Translations under genes and position numbers: made by a program
Shown here: in pieces, positions 1 to 10,994 of the stretch
Layout: the number at the start of each line of letters is the position of its first letter
How positions within the stretch are numbered: position 1 is the first letter of the stretch
The notes under the pieces: model-generated
Database searches by the model: none
What the model was told of the DNA's origin: nothing
Seen by the model: only the letters and a program-made list of their open reading frames with translations
DNA from: Oegoconia quadripuncta
Lineage: Eukaryota; Arthropoda; Insecta; Lepidoptera; Autostichidae
Direction: 5' to 3'
DNA: 64,000 nt
Assembly (NCBI GenBank): GCA_949316235.1
Contig: OX438748.1
Location: 29,940,836 to 30,004,835 of the forward strand

Positions 1-29
1 TTAATGACGTACATTTGTTTTCATCACAG

Positions 30-153
30 GGCTACAAGTATCGCTTCCGGGTGATAAACTCGGAGTTCCTCAACTGTCCGATAGAGATGTCAGTGGACGG
101 GCATAACATCACGATCATCGCTTCCGATGGACAGGATTTAGAGCCTGTAACTG
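30..153 (+). CDS. multicopper oxidase (laccase-like), internal exon, first in window
   Basis: Reads GYKYRFRVINSEFLNCPIEM and on to QDLEPVT, the second cupredoxin-domain signature of insect laccases (YRFR-IN-FxNCP, then H, then SDG). The acceptor is a pyrimidine-rich tract ending in AG at 28-29; the donor is GTGAGT from 154. The exon is 124 bases and ends one base into a codon, which the next exon at 30600 completes as Ala. Upstream exons (signal peptide, first cupredoxin domain) lie outside the window. Family knowledge: these enzymes oxidise phenols, or in some lineages ferrous iron or ascorbate, with reduction of O2 to water, and act outside the cell. Confidence 0.93.
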
Positions 154-195
154 GTGAGTCAATTAGTTCCAATCCATTTGCTAAACATGATAATT

Positions 196-617
196 GGGTC
201 TTTACCTATGAAATTGGAGTTTTTTTTCTTTCTTAATCATATGTACCAATTCCTGCGATTTTCAAAGCTATATATGTTTTTTATTTGGAAAATGGAATAT
301 TATTTCAAGGTTTCACATGAAATATTTTTAAATTTCTGGGCTAAATCACATAATAAAAAAAATTTGAACAGAGCTCTTTTCACGTGCTTCCCATAATCAT
401 TTCTTAGATTAGCTGAAGCTTTTATAAAGCGGTACTTTTAAAAATTAACGCTGCCTATACTTAACTTAATGTTATCCGATAATACACACAAAGTTTAGCT
501 AAATTTGGATTTGCCGTTCCCAAAAAAAAATCAAAAATGTTTGTATGGAGAAAACAGTCTTAATGATTGATGATCAACATTCTTTATACAAAACGCCAAT
601 TTCATAGGTAAGGACTT
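196..617 (-). mobile_element. TIR element family T1, full-length copy
   Basis: About 420 bp with imperfect inverted ends: GGGTCTTTACCTATGAAATT at the left, and at the right the complement of AAGTCCTTACCTATGAAATT. It starts about 40 bases after the exon at 30-153. Related copies lie at 33317, 52383 and 57455. No ORF; non-autonomous DNA transposon. Superfamily not resolved. Confidence 0.75.
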
Positions 618-1471
618 AATATTATTGCACCGACAGATAATTCTTTCTATCAAACACGAATACTAACATATATTGTTAGTTAAAGTTTCTTTTAATATTT
701 ACTGTAGTGCTGACGTGAACTTTATGTGGTTATTAGCATGAATATAAACCCATTCATATGCAGTTGTTTACTACTTAACAAATCCTTGAAATTATATCGC
801 TACAATGTGAGATACCTACGTCGGTCGGTATATTGATTGATCGTGTTTGATAGCCGGATTTAGAACTAGAAGGAGAAGAAGAAACATTCTTCATTGTTTT
901 ACTCGTAAGCATGTGCTTTATATTTGTGATACTGCTATAAAAATACCGAATGCTGACATAAAAGTATCCAAAGAAACAATTTACGCGGGTGTATAAAGCC
1001 GAACTAGATTTTTACTTTGCAAGCAACAACAACAAAGTAATACCCCCTTGACATAGTCGTCACGAATATAACTCGGATATTGAATATTTGGCGACAGAAT
1101 TAAGTAAGAGTCCATCGTGTTGGCCTCATCGTAATCTGCAACTTCTGGCTTTTCTTCAAGAGATCCTTAGAGTTCATTCGAGACACTAGGGCAATCAGAC
1201 CAAAGGGTTGGGCTTTGTCTTGCGGTGCTCTAAGTAATACTGTCTGTACTACTTAGGCAATGTGAGTAAGACTGTACCCAGTATTGAACCCTGTGGAACT
1301 CTTTTCATACATTTTGTGACTTAGAAGATAGACATGAATCATTCAGTTCTCGCACTGCCATATATCCGTTTTTAATCTAGTACCAGTAGTAATCTGAAGT
1401 AGCAATCGGCTGGAATTCTGTCTGACAACCGATGGCTATTGGGTCAAAACTGCGTATAGAAGAAAATGTTT
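618..1471. other. intronic stretch, nothing recognised
   Basis: AT-rich sequence without an ORF of note, tandem repeat or relative elsewhere in the window. Confidence 0.4.
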
Positions 1472-1809
1472 AACCGCCTCCGTGGCTTAATGTAAACAAC
1501 ATTGGGTTTAGGAATCGGAGGTCGCGGGTTCGATCCCCAGCGGGGTACATGTTTAAGTACTCGGTTTGGTTGGCGGTAGGGCATTTTAAATGTCTACCTG
1601 GCTAGCTACCACCATCTTATCTAAATCTGCCGCCAAGCAGCAATGTTAATAGCATTGTTGTGTTCCGGTTGTCAGAGATAAGATAGCCAGTCCCTCAAAT
1701 GTGTTGGGGTTTCCGGGTCAATACGCTTCCACCTTCGACGTCATCTTCACTTAACATCAGGTGTGATTGAGGTCAAATAAGAACCCTTCGCGCATAAAAA
1801 AAAGAAAAG
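1472..1809 (+). mobile_element. SINE family A, full-length copy
   Basis: Best complete copy of the commonest SINE here. The head is tRNA-like with an A-box-like TGGCTTAATGT and a B box GGTTCGATCCC, followed by a body (TAGGGCATTTTAAATG, CTTATCTAAATCTGCC, TTCCGGTTGTCAGAG, CACTTAACATCAGGTGTGAT) and a poly(A) tail ending near 1809. About 338 bp. All other family A entries are judged against it. Confidence 0.88.
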
Positions 1810-2616
1810 AAAGCGCAATATGAGATACCCTTGTTGATACAACGAAGACGCAATTTGGGAAAGGCATTATGTATAACGATGGACGCTGAAGTCAACTCTG
1901 AATTGTGACCCATTTTACTGGCCAGGCAGAGGCATCAGGTATATTTTACAAGTTTTACTTTAATCGAATTTCACTGGAATGACCAAGTTTGGCCAACAGA
2001 AATTCTTAACATTTTCGCTTTGATATTTTCATTTTCATGTCCATTTAAATTCAAGTCTCGTCGGAATCCCTTTGTACGGTTTGTTACGGCTGTGGGAACG
2101 CAGTTCGTAATAGGGTATGTTGATGGCAATACATAAACCAAGTGATAAGCTATTTTCATCCACTCTCAATTTCCAAAATTGTGTAGATTTGCTCCAAATA
2201 TCTATTGAAATCCAAAGGTGTATTAAAGAGCAAATTAAATAAGTTTGTTTGTGCGATGCATTTTTGTATTATACATATTAGACAGACAGACAGACAGAGC
2301 AGTAGGCAAACTTCTTGTTAGATAACAAATTGAATCAGCATTTTGCGATCCTTGCAGCCGAATTCGTGGGCGGAAAGCAAGTTTCATACTGCAATCAATG
2401 GTGTATCACAGGCTGTAGCTGTATAGATACAAAAATACAAAATAGTTTATTTGTTTTTCAACTCATACAATTACCAATGTGTTGTGGGATCTTTCTTTTA
2501 AGCATTAAAATGCCTGTGCCAGAAAGATCCACTCTTCCTTAACTTATATAGAAAGTATGATCACGATGCAGATATAACATTGTAACTTTATCTAAACAAC
2601 CATAACCCAATAACAA

Positions 2617-2617
<1 letters not shown>
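1810..2617. other. intronic stretch with a short GACA microsatellite
   Basis: Five GACA units at about 2281-2300. Otherwise unremarkable AT-rich sequence. Confidence 0.45.
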
Positions 2618-2664
<47 letters not shown>

Positions 2665-2675
2665 TGTGTGTGTGA
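2618..2675. repeat. tetranucleotide microsatellite (GTGC)n
   Basis: About a dozen uninterrupted GTGC units followed by a short TG run. It is adjacent to a LINE 3'-end remnant, where microsatellites often arise. Confidence 0.95.
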
Positions 2676-2690
2676 ATACAACGCCAAATT

Positions 2691-2822
2691 CAGGTGGCCA
2701 CTATCATCATCATCAGCCCGTAAACATCCCACTGCAGGGATATAGGCCTTCCCTCTTATAATGAGGTAGTGTCGGCCATAGTCCATCACGCTGGCCCAAT
2801 GCGGGTTGTGGACTTCACATAT
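2691..2822 (+). mobile_element. LINE (RTE-like) 3'-end remnant
   Basis: Contains the dispersed lepidopteran phrases CATCCCACTGCAGGGATATA and CATAGTCCATCACGCTGGCC. The same type of segment recurs at 9140-9244 (-), 45770-45880, 53755-53890 and 55515-55600. Confidence 0.6.
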
Positions 2823-2827
2823 CTTAG

Positions 2828-3130
2828 AATTTTTATTTATTTATTTATTTATTTAGGTACACTAACAGCTTACACACTAAAACATTATTTTGGTAGTTCA
2901 CATATTGGTCACATTATAAGTGTATCAGCCTATTATAAGTATACACAGCATTCATAGATAGGTAGTTACAGTATAAAATTCAAGATAAAATTTAAATATA
3001 TAAAGTTTAAAAAGTAATGAAATTCAATGAAAAATTTAAAATTAATAATGTAATATGTTAATTATACCAGTTATGAGGGGTGGTTAAGCGAGGTGTCTCA
3101 TAAGCTTGCTTTTTAAAATTGGTCTGGATT
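2828..3130 (-). mobile_element. LINE 3' tail with (TTTA)n end
   Basis: A run of five TTTA units is followed by AT-rich sequence of the kind that precedes LINE tails in reverse orientation. No coding part is left. Confidence 0.4.
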
Positions 3131-3169
3131 CAGCAAATATATCCAGCCAAGACTTTTCATTTTTTTATT

Positions 3170-3346
3170 TCTCAGGCATGCAGGTTTCCTCACGATATTT
3201 TTCTTCACCTTTTTAAGAGCAGCCGGATAAATGCACATAAGTAATTAAATTAAATTTAAAAACTTATTGGTACATGGCCTGCCTGGGAATCGAACCCGGA
3301 CTTCCCAAATTCGGAGACCGCGTCTTAACCGCTGAGCTACCGACGC
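3170..3346 (-). mobile_element. SINE family D (tRNA-derived)
   Basis: On the - strand the head reads TAGCTCAGCGGTTAAGACGC (A box) and GGGTTCGATTCCCAGGC (B box), close to a real tRNA. The body has the moth/butterfly phrase GCAGGTTTCCTCACGAT (as seen on +). Only one copy in the window. Confidence 0.8.
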
Positions 3347-3484
3347 TCTTATCTACCACTATCATCATCATATCAGCCACAATAACGTTTATGCCCTACG
3401 CTGCATTTACCGGTGCGTGGTCTCCACTCAGAAAGTTACTCATTGTCACTTCAACTTACTAATCCGTTGGGCTATATCATTGGG

Positions 3485-3660
3485 CTATATTTCAATCTTC
3501 TACGGATTTCTTCATTCCCGACTAGTTCTTGTACTGAAACGCCGAGCATGTGACGCTCCTGGAACTTACTGGAATCTAACGACACCGCATGCAATCCGAG
3601 CAAGTCCATCGTTAGAAATTTTCAAGAAAAGAGTAAAAGAGTCTTTATGATTTCTCCTCA
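3485..3660 (+). pseudogene. LINE reverse-transcriptase C-terminal remnant
   Basis: Reads WNLTTPHAIRASPSLEIFKK and ends RVKESL-stop, the pattern (W-N-LP...S-FKKRLK) seen at the C-terminus of many non-LTR retrotransposon ORF2 proteins. No upstream RT domain remains. Confidence 0.5.
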
Positions 3661-4582
3661 GTATTATAGTAATTATTTATCATAATATGAGTATTGATAA
3701 TGTATATACTTGTTTATACTTCGTACTATATATATGTAGGTATATTGGATAGGTTATGTGGTATATTTATTTATATATATATTATTATTATTATTATTTT
3801 ATAAAATAATTTTCAATTGTTGTGTACACTATTTTCTGCCGAATCTAATAAACACTATGTATCTCTAAGGTTTGCTGGTAGAAAACTCTATCGGAGTTAA
3901 GCTCGCATTTGTACATTTTATATACAATGCATATTTCTGTAACAATTTTGTGTACAATAAAGATATTAACATGTTAAGATACCTTATCAAATCGGATGAG
4001 GCGGTTAGAACACATATATACCCTCCGTTTGAGTTCGCCGTAGTCGTATAAAAAACATTCCCTTTCTTCCGAGGATCTCCTAATATCGAGTTAGCAACGA
4101 AAATGAAACGCAACAAAATAAATTAATTGGATATAGCGTGATTATTACAGAACGCGAAATGAGCTTTTTACATTTACGCTCCTTTGTCCTAACAATAAAA
4201 TTGGAGACTTTTCAGCGCAGTGTTGGGTGGGTTAATAAAATTTAAATTGCGAATTGTACCGACTCGACGCCACGAGAAACAAAAATCCACGTCCCGTTAA
4301 CTCCGCGTAAAAAGGAACGGATAATTGAAACTCTTGTCGACACGTTAAAAAAATCCCTAGTGGAAAATATCATTGCACTTTTTTCGAGCTATTATTGGAT
4401 ATTATTATTGTTTACATTGGAGAATGTGGAGTTAAGCCTCCGTATGGTGATAGAGTACCAAATAAGAAGTTTATACAGTACACATAATTTCAACCAGACT
4501 CTTATTTGCGCTCGTTAAGGGAAAAGTTAGCGACCAGTTTTTATACAAACACAAACCAGACCAGAAACTAAATTAGATATTA
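3661..4582. other. intronic stretch, nothing recognised
   Basis: AT-rich, with an ATT microsatellite near 3785-3800. No coding or repeat relative found in the window. Confidence 0.4.
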
Positions 4583-4654
4583 TCTAAATATATAAAGGAA
4601 GAAACTGACTGACTGACTGACATATCAACGCACAGGCCAAACCGCTGGGTCTAG

Positions 4655-5060
4655 AGTTTCCAAATTTGGCACGTAGGTTCCTTACGAGGTCTAGGGGAGC
4701 ACTAAGAAAGGATTTTTCAAAATTCACCCTTTAAGGGGGTGAAACAGGGGTGGGAAGTTTGTATGAAGAAACAGTATAACTTGGACATTTCGACTATTTT
4801 CGACTCGAAACTTCGCAAGAGTACTCCTAGGAACAAATAAGCTAATACGTGTTTTGAGATTTTTCGAAAAACAACCCCCTGGGTTGTGAAATGGGGGTTA
4901 AAACCGTAAAATCGATATTGGTCTCGTTATTTAGGTTTTATGGGATGTTGATTTTGAAAATGACATTTATTTTAAGCCAACCCTCTAGGGGTGAGATAGG
5001 GGTGGGGGATGATACCAAAAAAGTCTATATTGGTGTCGTAATTTAGGTTTTTTGGGACGT
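4655..5060 (+). repeat. direct repeat, left copy, inside Helitron
   Basis: From TTTCCAAATTTGGCACGTAG through repeated phrases such as TTGGTGTCGTTATTTAGG and GACATTTATTTTAAGC. It matches 6100-6560 with few differences. Between the two copies (5060-5420) further partial units repeat, so the tract grew by several duplications. Confidence 0.85.
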
Positions 5061-5417
5061 TGATTGCGAAAATGACATTTATTTTGAAGCTAACCCCTTG
5101 GGGTTAGAGAATGCGATAAGGGTGAGTTGAGATTTTTCGAAAAACAGCCCCCTGGGGTGTGAAATGGGGGTTGAAACCTAAAAATCGATATTGGTGTCGT
5201 TATTTAGGTTTTTGGGATGTTGATTATGAAAATGACATTTATTTTAAGCCAACCCTCTAGGGGTGAGATAGAGGTGGGGGATGATACCAAAAAAAGTCTA
5301 TATTGGTGTCGTTATTTAGGTTTTTTGGGACGTTGATTGCGAAAATGACATTTATTTTAAAGCTAACCCCTTACGGGTTGCGATAGTGGTAGGGGTTAAA
5401 ATCACAAATTCAAATTG

Positions 5418-5732
5418 GTGTCGAAGTCGAAGAGTCAAAGTCGAAGGCTCAAAGTAGAAGACTCAAAGTCGAAGACTCAAAGTCAAAGGCTCAAAGACGA
5501 AGGCTCAAATTCGAAGGCTCAAAATCGAAGGCTGAAAGTCGAAGGCTCAAAGTCGAAGGCTAAAAGTCGAAGACTCAAAGTCGAAGACTCAAAGTCGAAA
5601 GCTCAAAGTCGAAGGCTCAAAGTCGAAGGCTTAAAATCGAAGACTCAAAGACGAAGGCTCAAAGTCGAAGGCTCAAAGTCGAAGACTCAAAGTCGAAGAC
5701 TCAAAGTCGAAGACTCAAAGTCGAAAAGTAAA
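5418..5732 (+). repeat. 15-bp tandem array (CTCAAAGTCGAAGGC type)
   Basis: About twenty units of CTCAAAGTCGAAGRC. The open frame reads (K/R)-S-K/R-L-K-V-E repeats, a product of the 15-base period and not evidence of a gene. Confidence 0.95.
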
Positions 5733-6095
5733 ATTCATAGTCAAAGTCATGTCAAAGTCATAGTCAAAATCATAGTCAAAGTCATAGTCATAGGCAAAGT
5801 CATAGTCAAAGTCATAGTCAAAGTCATAGTCAAAGTCATAGTCAAAGTCATAGTCAAAGTCATAGTCAAAGTCATAGTCAAAGTCATAGTCAAAGTCATA
5901 GTCAAAGTCATAGTCAAAGTCATAGTCAAAGTCAAAGTCATAGTCAAAGTCATAGTCAAAGCCATAGTCAATGTCAAAGTCATAGTCAAAGTCATAGTCA
6001 TAGTCAAAGTCAAAGTCGTAGTCCATGTCATAGTCGAAGTCATAGTCAAAGTCATAGTTAAAGTTTTAGTCAAAGTCATAGTCATAGTCAAAGGG
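5733..6095 (+). repeat. 12-bp tandem array (CATAGTCAAAGT type)
   Basis: About 30 units of GTCATAGTCAAA, directly abutting the 15-bp array. It is open on both strands because the period is a multiple of three (KVIV on +, DYDF or TMTL on -). Confidence 0.95.
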
Positions 6096-6099
6096 GTGA

Positions 6100-6560
6100 A
6101 TAGAATTTCCAAATTTGGCACGTAGGTTCCTTACGAGGTCTAGGGGTGCACTAAGAAAGGATTTTTCAAAATTCACCCTTTAAGGGGGTGAAACAGGAGT
6201 GGGAAGTTTGTATGAAGAAACAGTATAACTTGGACATTTCGACTATTTTCGAATCGAAACTTCGCAAGAGTACTCCTAGGAACAAATAAGCTAATACGTG
6301 TTTTGAGATTTTTCGAATTCAACCCCCTGGGTTGTGAAATGGGGGTTAAAACCATAAAATCGATATTGGTGTCGTTATTTAGGTTTTATGGGATGTTGAT
6401 TATGAAAATGACATTTATTTTAAGTTAACCCTCTAGGGTTGAGATAGGGGTGGGGGTTGATACCAAAAAGGTCAATATTGGTGTCATTATTTAGGTTTTT
6501 TGGGACGTTGATTACGAAAATGCCATTTGTTTTGAAGCTAACCCCTTGGGGTTAGAGAAT
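6100..6560 (+). repeat. direct repeat, right copy, inside Helitron
   Basis: Repeats 4655-5060 and runs straight into the helicase remnant. Single-base changes (for example AACAGGAGTGGG for AACAGGGGTGGG) show the copies are not brand new. Confidence 0.85.
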
Positions 6561-6574
6561 GAGATAAGGGTGAG

Positions 6575-7030
6575 TTGAACACTTTGAACCCACCGGGTAT
6601 GCCATATCACAGACTTTTACTACGTGTGGGTGCACCTGTTATGTTATTGAGAAATTTAAAGCCACCCAAACTTTGTAACGGTACTAGGTTGCAAGTCAAG
6701 GCTTTGCACCGGAACGTAGTAGAGGCTACTATTTTAACAGGACCTGCTCAGGGAGAAACAGTGTTTGTACCGCGTATTCCATTAATACCAAATGATCTTC
6801 CCTTTGAATTCAAAAGGCTTCAGTTTCCACTAAAGGTCTGTTTTGCCATGACAATAAATAAGTCGCAGGGGCAAACTCTCAAATTCGCCGGAGTAGACCT
6901 ACGACAGGACTGTTTCTCTCACGGTCAGTTCTATGTGGCATGCTCCCGTGTAAGTTCACCTCAAAGTTTGGTTCTATTGCTACCACCTTCAAACATGGCA
7001 AAAAATGTTGTTTATAAGGAAGTACTTTAA
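6575..7030 (+). pseudogene. Helitron helicase (PIF1-type) C-terminal remnant
   Basis: About 151 residues beginning LNPPGMPYHRLLLRVGAPVM, then LLRNL-PP-LCNGTRL, FAMTINKSQGQTL (helicase motif V/VI region) and GQFYVACSRVSSP. These are the last motifs of Helitron and PIF1 DNA helicases. There is no in-frame ATG start, and the Walker A and Rep regions are missing, so this is a truncated passenger of the Helitron at 4583-7276. Confidence 0.9.
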
Positions 7031-7426
7031 TAAATATAAGCTACTTACTTTAATAAATATAAAGTACTTTAATAAATAGAAAGGTCTTTTAATGGATCCA
7101 TGTCTTAATTCATCAACATCAACATGGTTCCACATACCTGTTATCAGCCCAGGGTCTTTTCCTGTTTGAGATAAACTCTACATGGTAATTTTTCTGCTGA
7201 ATGTATTCCCGTGGGAAAGTAATAAAGTGTTGATTCATGTGTAGTCTACGCGGACGAAGTCGCGGGCAGCTGCTAGTATTACATAAATGCACCGTTAAAA
7301 ATTGGTATAACAACCGATTGCAGCAAGGTTCCATTCTCTATCTCTGGAGTGCGTTACCAGAGCTCAACCAAAGGAGTTTGCCCATATGTCAATGAAGCTC
7401 CGTTGCGCTGCGTATGATTTTGTATG

Positions 7427-7633
7427 CTATTTTGCTAAACTAAGACATAAAAATAGGTGTTTGAAGGAAGTAATTAAAACGGATTTTCTGATTGGTGGTG
7501 GTATATTATTCCAGCATTTCGTAGCTGAATAACGAAAACTGAAGCGAAAGGCAGCTGTGTTTTGTCTCGGACACAATAGCCGAGCAGCATTCTTCACATG
7601 ACGCTCGGGGACCACTCGGGTGGTAAACTCCAT
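7427..7633 (-). pseudogene. LINE ORF2 C-terminal remnant
   Basis: The - strand reads FRFSFRYSATKCWNNIPPPI and RKSVLITSFKHLFLCL, matching the pattern F-YSA-K-WN-LP--IR---S---FK-- at the end of non-LTR reverse transcriptases. Confidence 0.55.
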
Positions 7634-8504
7634 CCGACAAAAGAATAATCATTAACATCGGTTAACAATTGACGAAAATATGGGTATATTACCATAAAAA
7701 CGTACAGACGAACATAAATCTTCTTTTTTGAAAAAAAAAATAGAACAATTTATTTCATTATAATGAAATAGTCCAGTGAACGAGCATATGGATATATAGA
7801 TGATAGAGGAAAGAATCCTGAGATAAAAAGGCAACTCCCGAACACAGAAAAAGCTCGTATTACGAATGTCGGTTATAATTTAAATATGTAGTTTTTTGTA
7901 GTACAACCGTAGAATATTCCACAAATCTTACTATTGTTACATTAATTTCATAATGTAGGTAAGTATGTAATACTCACATTGTACCCGTATATGTAAATGG
8001 GCTCTCCTTGCCTCGTAGTGACTGAATTTAAGTCCCTAACAATGATACTAGCGACCACGGCTACAAACATCCTCGTGCTCGAAACGGTCCTAGTGCTCAG
8101 ACTTTGTTAGTTAGTAGGTATTGGGCATATGTTCGCTTTGTTTGCATTATGAAATTGAAGTATAAGTAATGTTATAAACTGAGAAACTATTTCTGAAAAA
8201 AAAAAGAAAAAGGTAACGTATTTATCTTTTAAAAAGACAAAACTTATTGAGGATTTCCATGTGTGACGGATCATTTAAAATTTTAGTACTAATGTCAATT
8301 TCAGGTTTTGAGCTATGTTTGCAAATAATTGCGCCATTTGTTTACGATATGTACTTAGTTACTGAAACGAATATGAATTGGTTCGCTATTTCATTCAGCT
8401 TTGGTTGATCAACGATCTAGTGTCACTCAATGTGTTTTATGAGTCTCAATATCGATCAACCCGAGCTATCCTGATCGACATGAATTATAACATCATAACA
8501 CCCT
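7634..8504. other. intronic stretch, nothing recognised
   Basis: AT-rich, with short A runs; no repeat relatives seen in the window. Confidence 0.4.
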
Positions 8505-9080
8505 TATGAGCCCTGTGCGGATGGGTGGAGTTACGTTAGTCTAGTGGCCACCTTTCGGCATTTTTCGACCTGAAGTATGATTCACGTTATCGAAACTAGA
8601 TAATATATGAGGAAGGCGAGCTCAGTACGGATGGTAGACTTATGTCAGTCTAGTGGCTACCTCAATTCGGATTTTTTTGTCATCAAACATATTTTCCTGC
8701 CATTGCCAACACAGCCCATTAACGCCTAATGCTTGATTGACGATATCGACTGGACAAGGTATGAGCGAGGCGGGCCCAGAACGGATGGGGGACTTATGTC
8801 AGTCTAGCGGCCACCTCAATTCGGATTTTTTTGTAATCAAACATGTTTTCCTGCCGTCGACAACACAGTCCATTGACGCCTGATGCTTGATTGACGGTAT
8901 CTACTAGATAAGGTATGAAGGGAGGCTGGCTCGGTGCGGATAGGAGACTTATGTCAGTCTAATGGCCACCGCAATTTGGAATTTGTCATCAAACATGTTT
9001 TCCTGTCATTGACAACACAGCCGATTGCCAAATATTTGATTGACGGTATCCAATTAATTCTGTCAAGTAGATATGGTATG
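8505..9080 (+). repeat. satellite-like tandem array, unit about 153 bp
   Basis: Units start near 8611, 8763 and 8917, with a divergent partial unit before. Shared phrases are GACTTATGTCAGTCTAGYGG, CAATTCGGATTTTTTTGT, AACATGTTTTCCTGCC and GCTTGATTGACGGTATC. Units differ by about 10-20 percent. A stray piece of the unit sits at 9566-9605. Confidence 0.88.
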
Positions 9081-9139
9081 AGGTAGGCGGGCTGGTGGGA
9101 TGAATAAATTAATATAGATAAATAAAAAAAATCAAAGGC

Positions 9140-9244
9140 CTGTGAAGTCCCCAATCCGCATTGGCCCAGCGTAGTGGACTATGGCCCATACTCCCTCATT
9201 CTACGAGGGAAGGCATTGGGATGTTTACGGGCTGATGATGATGA
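9140..9244 (-). mobile_element. LINE (RTE-like) 3'-end remnant
   Basis: Reverse-oriented relative of 2691-2822: GGCCCAGCGTAGTGGACTAT, ACGAGGGAAGGCATTGGGAT, ending in a GATGATGATGA tail. Confidence 0.6.
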
Positions 9245-9245
9245 G

Positions 9246-10138
9246 GCTTGTGTTGTGGATATCAGATGGTTGATAATAGGTTGTTGGTTGAATATTACGT
9301 TTATAATCTTAAACATTCTGATGTACAATATGTTTAAAAGTAATAAGTTAGAAGTAAAGATGTACACTGTTCCTTAGAATACGTCTATAATAGGTAGGTA
9401 CCTAGATACTTAAAACTTCAGTAGCCAAAGTTGTGACAAAGGGATACAAGTTTAGCTTTGTGCTATTGTGGCGTAGGTCGTAGCAGCGCTGATTTTCAGC
9501 TTGGTCGTTTTTATAAAACCACCACTATTCAGTAATATCAGTTTTACTGATCTCTGCCATTTCTTGTCAGTCTAGTGGCCACTTGACAAGGTATGAGGTA
9601 GGGAGGGTATTAGATTCCGATTGGCCTGTTCAATGTCGTTATTTAAGTGTCCTTGACAAAGCCAATCAGAGTACTTAATAACATCCATACGTATTCCAAA
9701 CTGACACAATTTTCCCACCTAAAAATAACATAATAATATGTACAATGTTATACGAAATCGTTTACGTTGTTAAAAACTTTGTTATTATATCCGAGATCAT
9801 TTTGCACGATAAAATGTTGATACCTACCCACATATAGCTACTTAAGGTCCTTATGAAACTTTAATCTGCTTAAACTTGGTAACATTTCTTATAAGGATCT
9901 ATTTAGAGAATTAGGTGTTGCGTAGAACATGCACGGATCCAGGCTTCCGTCTTGGGGATAAATATTAGTTTGTTTAATACGTAGGAATAAAAACCAAATA
10001 ATGGTAGCGTAATAAGGTTTAAAATTAATGTAGACAGTTGATGTGTCGTACGTTCGGAGGGCTGGCCAATACTTTGGTCAAAGGATCTTGCTATACAGCG
10101 AGATAATGCGGCCAGCCTTAAGGGTACGATTCCAGCAA
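9246..10138. other. intronic stretch with repeat scraps
   Basis: A SINE C tail scrap (TGGATATCAGATGGTTGATA) lies at about 9257-9276 and a satellite scrap at 9566-9605. The rest is unassigned. Confidence 0.4.
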
Positions 10139-10191
10139 CCAGGGACCCAAGTCCCTGGCCCCAAACTACAACATACTAGCCCCAAGGCTAG
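10139..10191 (+). other. twin perfect hairpins followed by a T run
   Basis: CCAGGGAC-CCAA-GTCCCTGG (10139-10158) and CTAGCC-CCAA-GGCTAG (10176-10191) share the same CCAA loop. The T run right after is the reversed tail of a SINE, so a terminator reading is not needed. Confidence 0.6.
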
Positions 10192-10192
10192 C

Positions 10193-10475
10193 TTTTTTTA
10201 TATGCACAACGGGTTGGTACTTGGCCTCAATCACACCTGATGTTAAGTGAGGATGAGGCCGAAGGTGGATGCGTACTGACCCGGAAACCCCAACACATTT
10301 GGGGGACTGGCTATCTTATCTCTGGCAACCGGAACACAACAATGCTATTAACTTTGCTGCTTGGCGGCAGATTTAGATAAGATGGTGGTAGGCCAGGCGG
10401 ACATTTAAAATGCCCTACCATTTAAAACACAACAATGCTATTAACATTGCTGCTTAGCGGCAGATTTAGATAGAT
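10193..10475 (-). mobile_element. SINE family A, headless copy with a partial duplication
   Basis: Reads the SINE A body in reverse from its tail through GCCCTACCA (10421), after which ACAATGCTATTAACATTGCT and its neighbours appear a second time. The tRNA head is absent. Confidence 0.85.
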
Positions 10476-10864
10476 TAGTTTGTGGTGAATATAAAAAAAA
10501 AACAATTCAAATAAATTTTGTACATACAATTTGTAAAAAAAAATAATAGTTTTTAGTTACTATTTTAGTCTCTATGTGGTAATCGATTGTAGTTACTCCG
10601 CTTGTTAGTAAGCCTAAAACCTGTTTACAAAATGGAGGCGGCAACTATTTTAATAAAACTTACTAATTGCTCTATATAGGGTTACGAATGCAGCTCGTTG
10701 TTTACAATGTCGTTTTGTTACACTTATTTAGCGTGTGCAGTAAAATTGTTGCACATATGGTCGAAGCAACTGAATAATAAAACTTTTAGAGTATACTGAA
10801 TTTTTGTAGCGAACCATTGCACAAAATAATGAAAGGACAGTAAGACGACTGGGACGTATCCTGA

Positions 10865-10930
10865 CTAGATAGATAGATAGATAGATAAACGTTTATTTGT
10901 TTCTCCAGCCACACACATACATTAAATATT
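10865..10930 (-). mobile_element. LINE 3' tail with (GATA)n end
   Basis: A run of GATA units then AACGTTTATTTGTTTCTCCA, shared with the tail at 13985-14040. Confidence 0.5.
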
Positions 10931-10994
10931 ATTTATAAATAATTAATATGACTAGGGATGTAAAGCGGTAAAATACGGTATTTTACGGTAAATA

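Larger units (their letters stand above)
4583..7276 (+). mobile_element. Helitron, about 2.7 kb, with helicase remnant
   Basis: The right end is TACGCGGACGAAGTCGCGGG followed by CAGCTGCTAG and a T at 7277: a short GC hairpin then CTRR, the Helitron 3' signature, with T as the downstream target base. The left end is placed at TC (4583-4584) after an A, in TATCTAAATATATAAAGG; this end is less certain. Inside are a PIF1-type helicase C-terminus (6575-7030), two direct repeats and two tandem arrays. There is no Rep domain, so it is non-autonomous. Confidence 0.78.

Noticed and set aside
1472..1550. tRNA gene candidates (also at 3275, 23150, 36110, 38890, 48550, 51060, 56600)
   Set aside because: A and B boxes are good, but each is followed by a repeated body and A/T-rich tail shared between copies, so they are SINE heads.
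5415..6125. Long open frames on both strands (KVIV and DYDF type repeats)
   Set aside because: They follow from 15- and 12-bp tandem periods divisible by three; no start context, domain or flanking gene structure.
10866..10886. Array-like short repeats suggestive of CRISPR or telomere
   Set aside because: GATA, TATTG, TTTCA and similar runs are LINE tails or microsatellites without spacers; no TTAGG telomeric runs seen.
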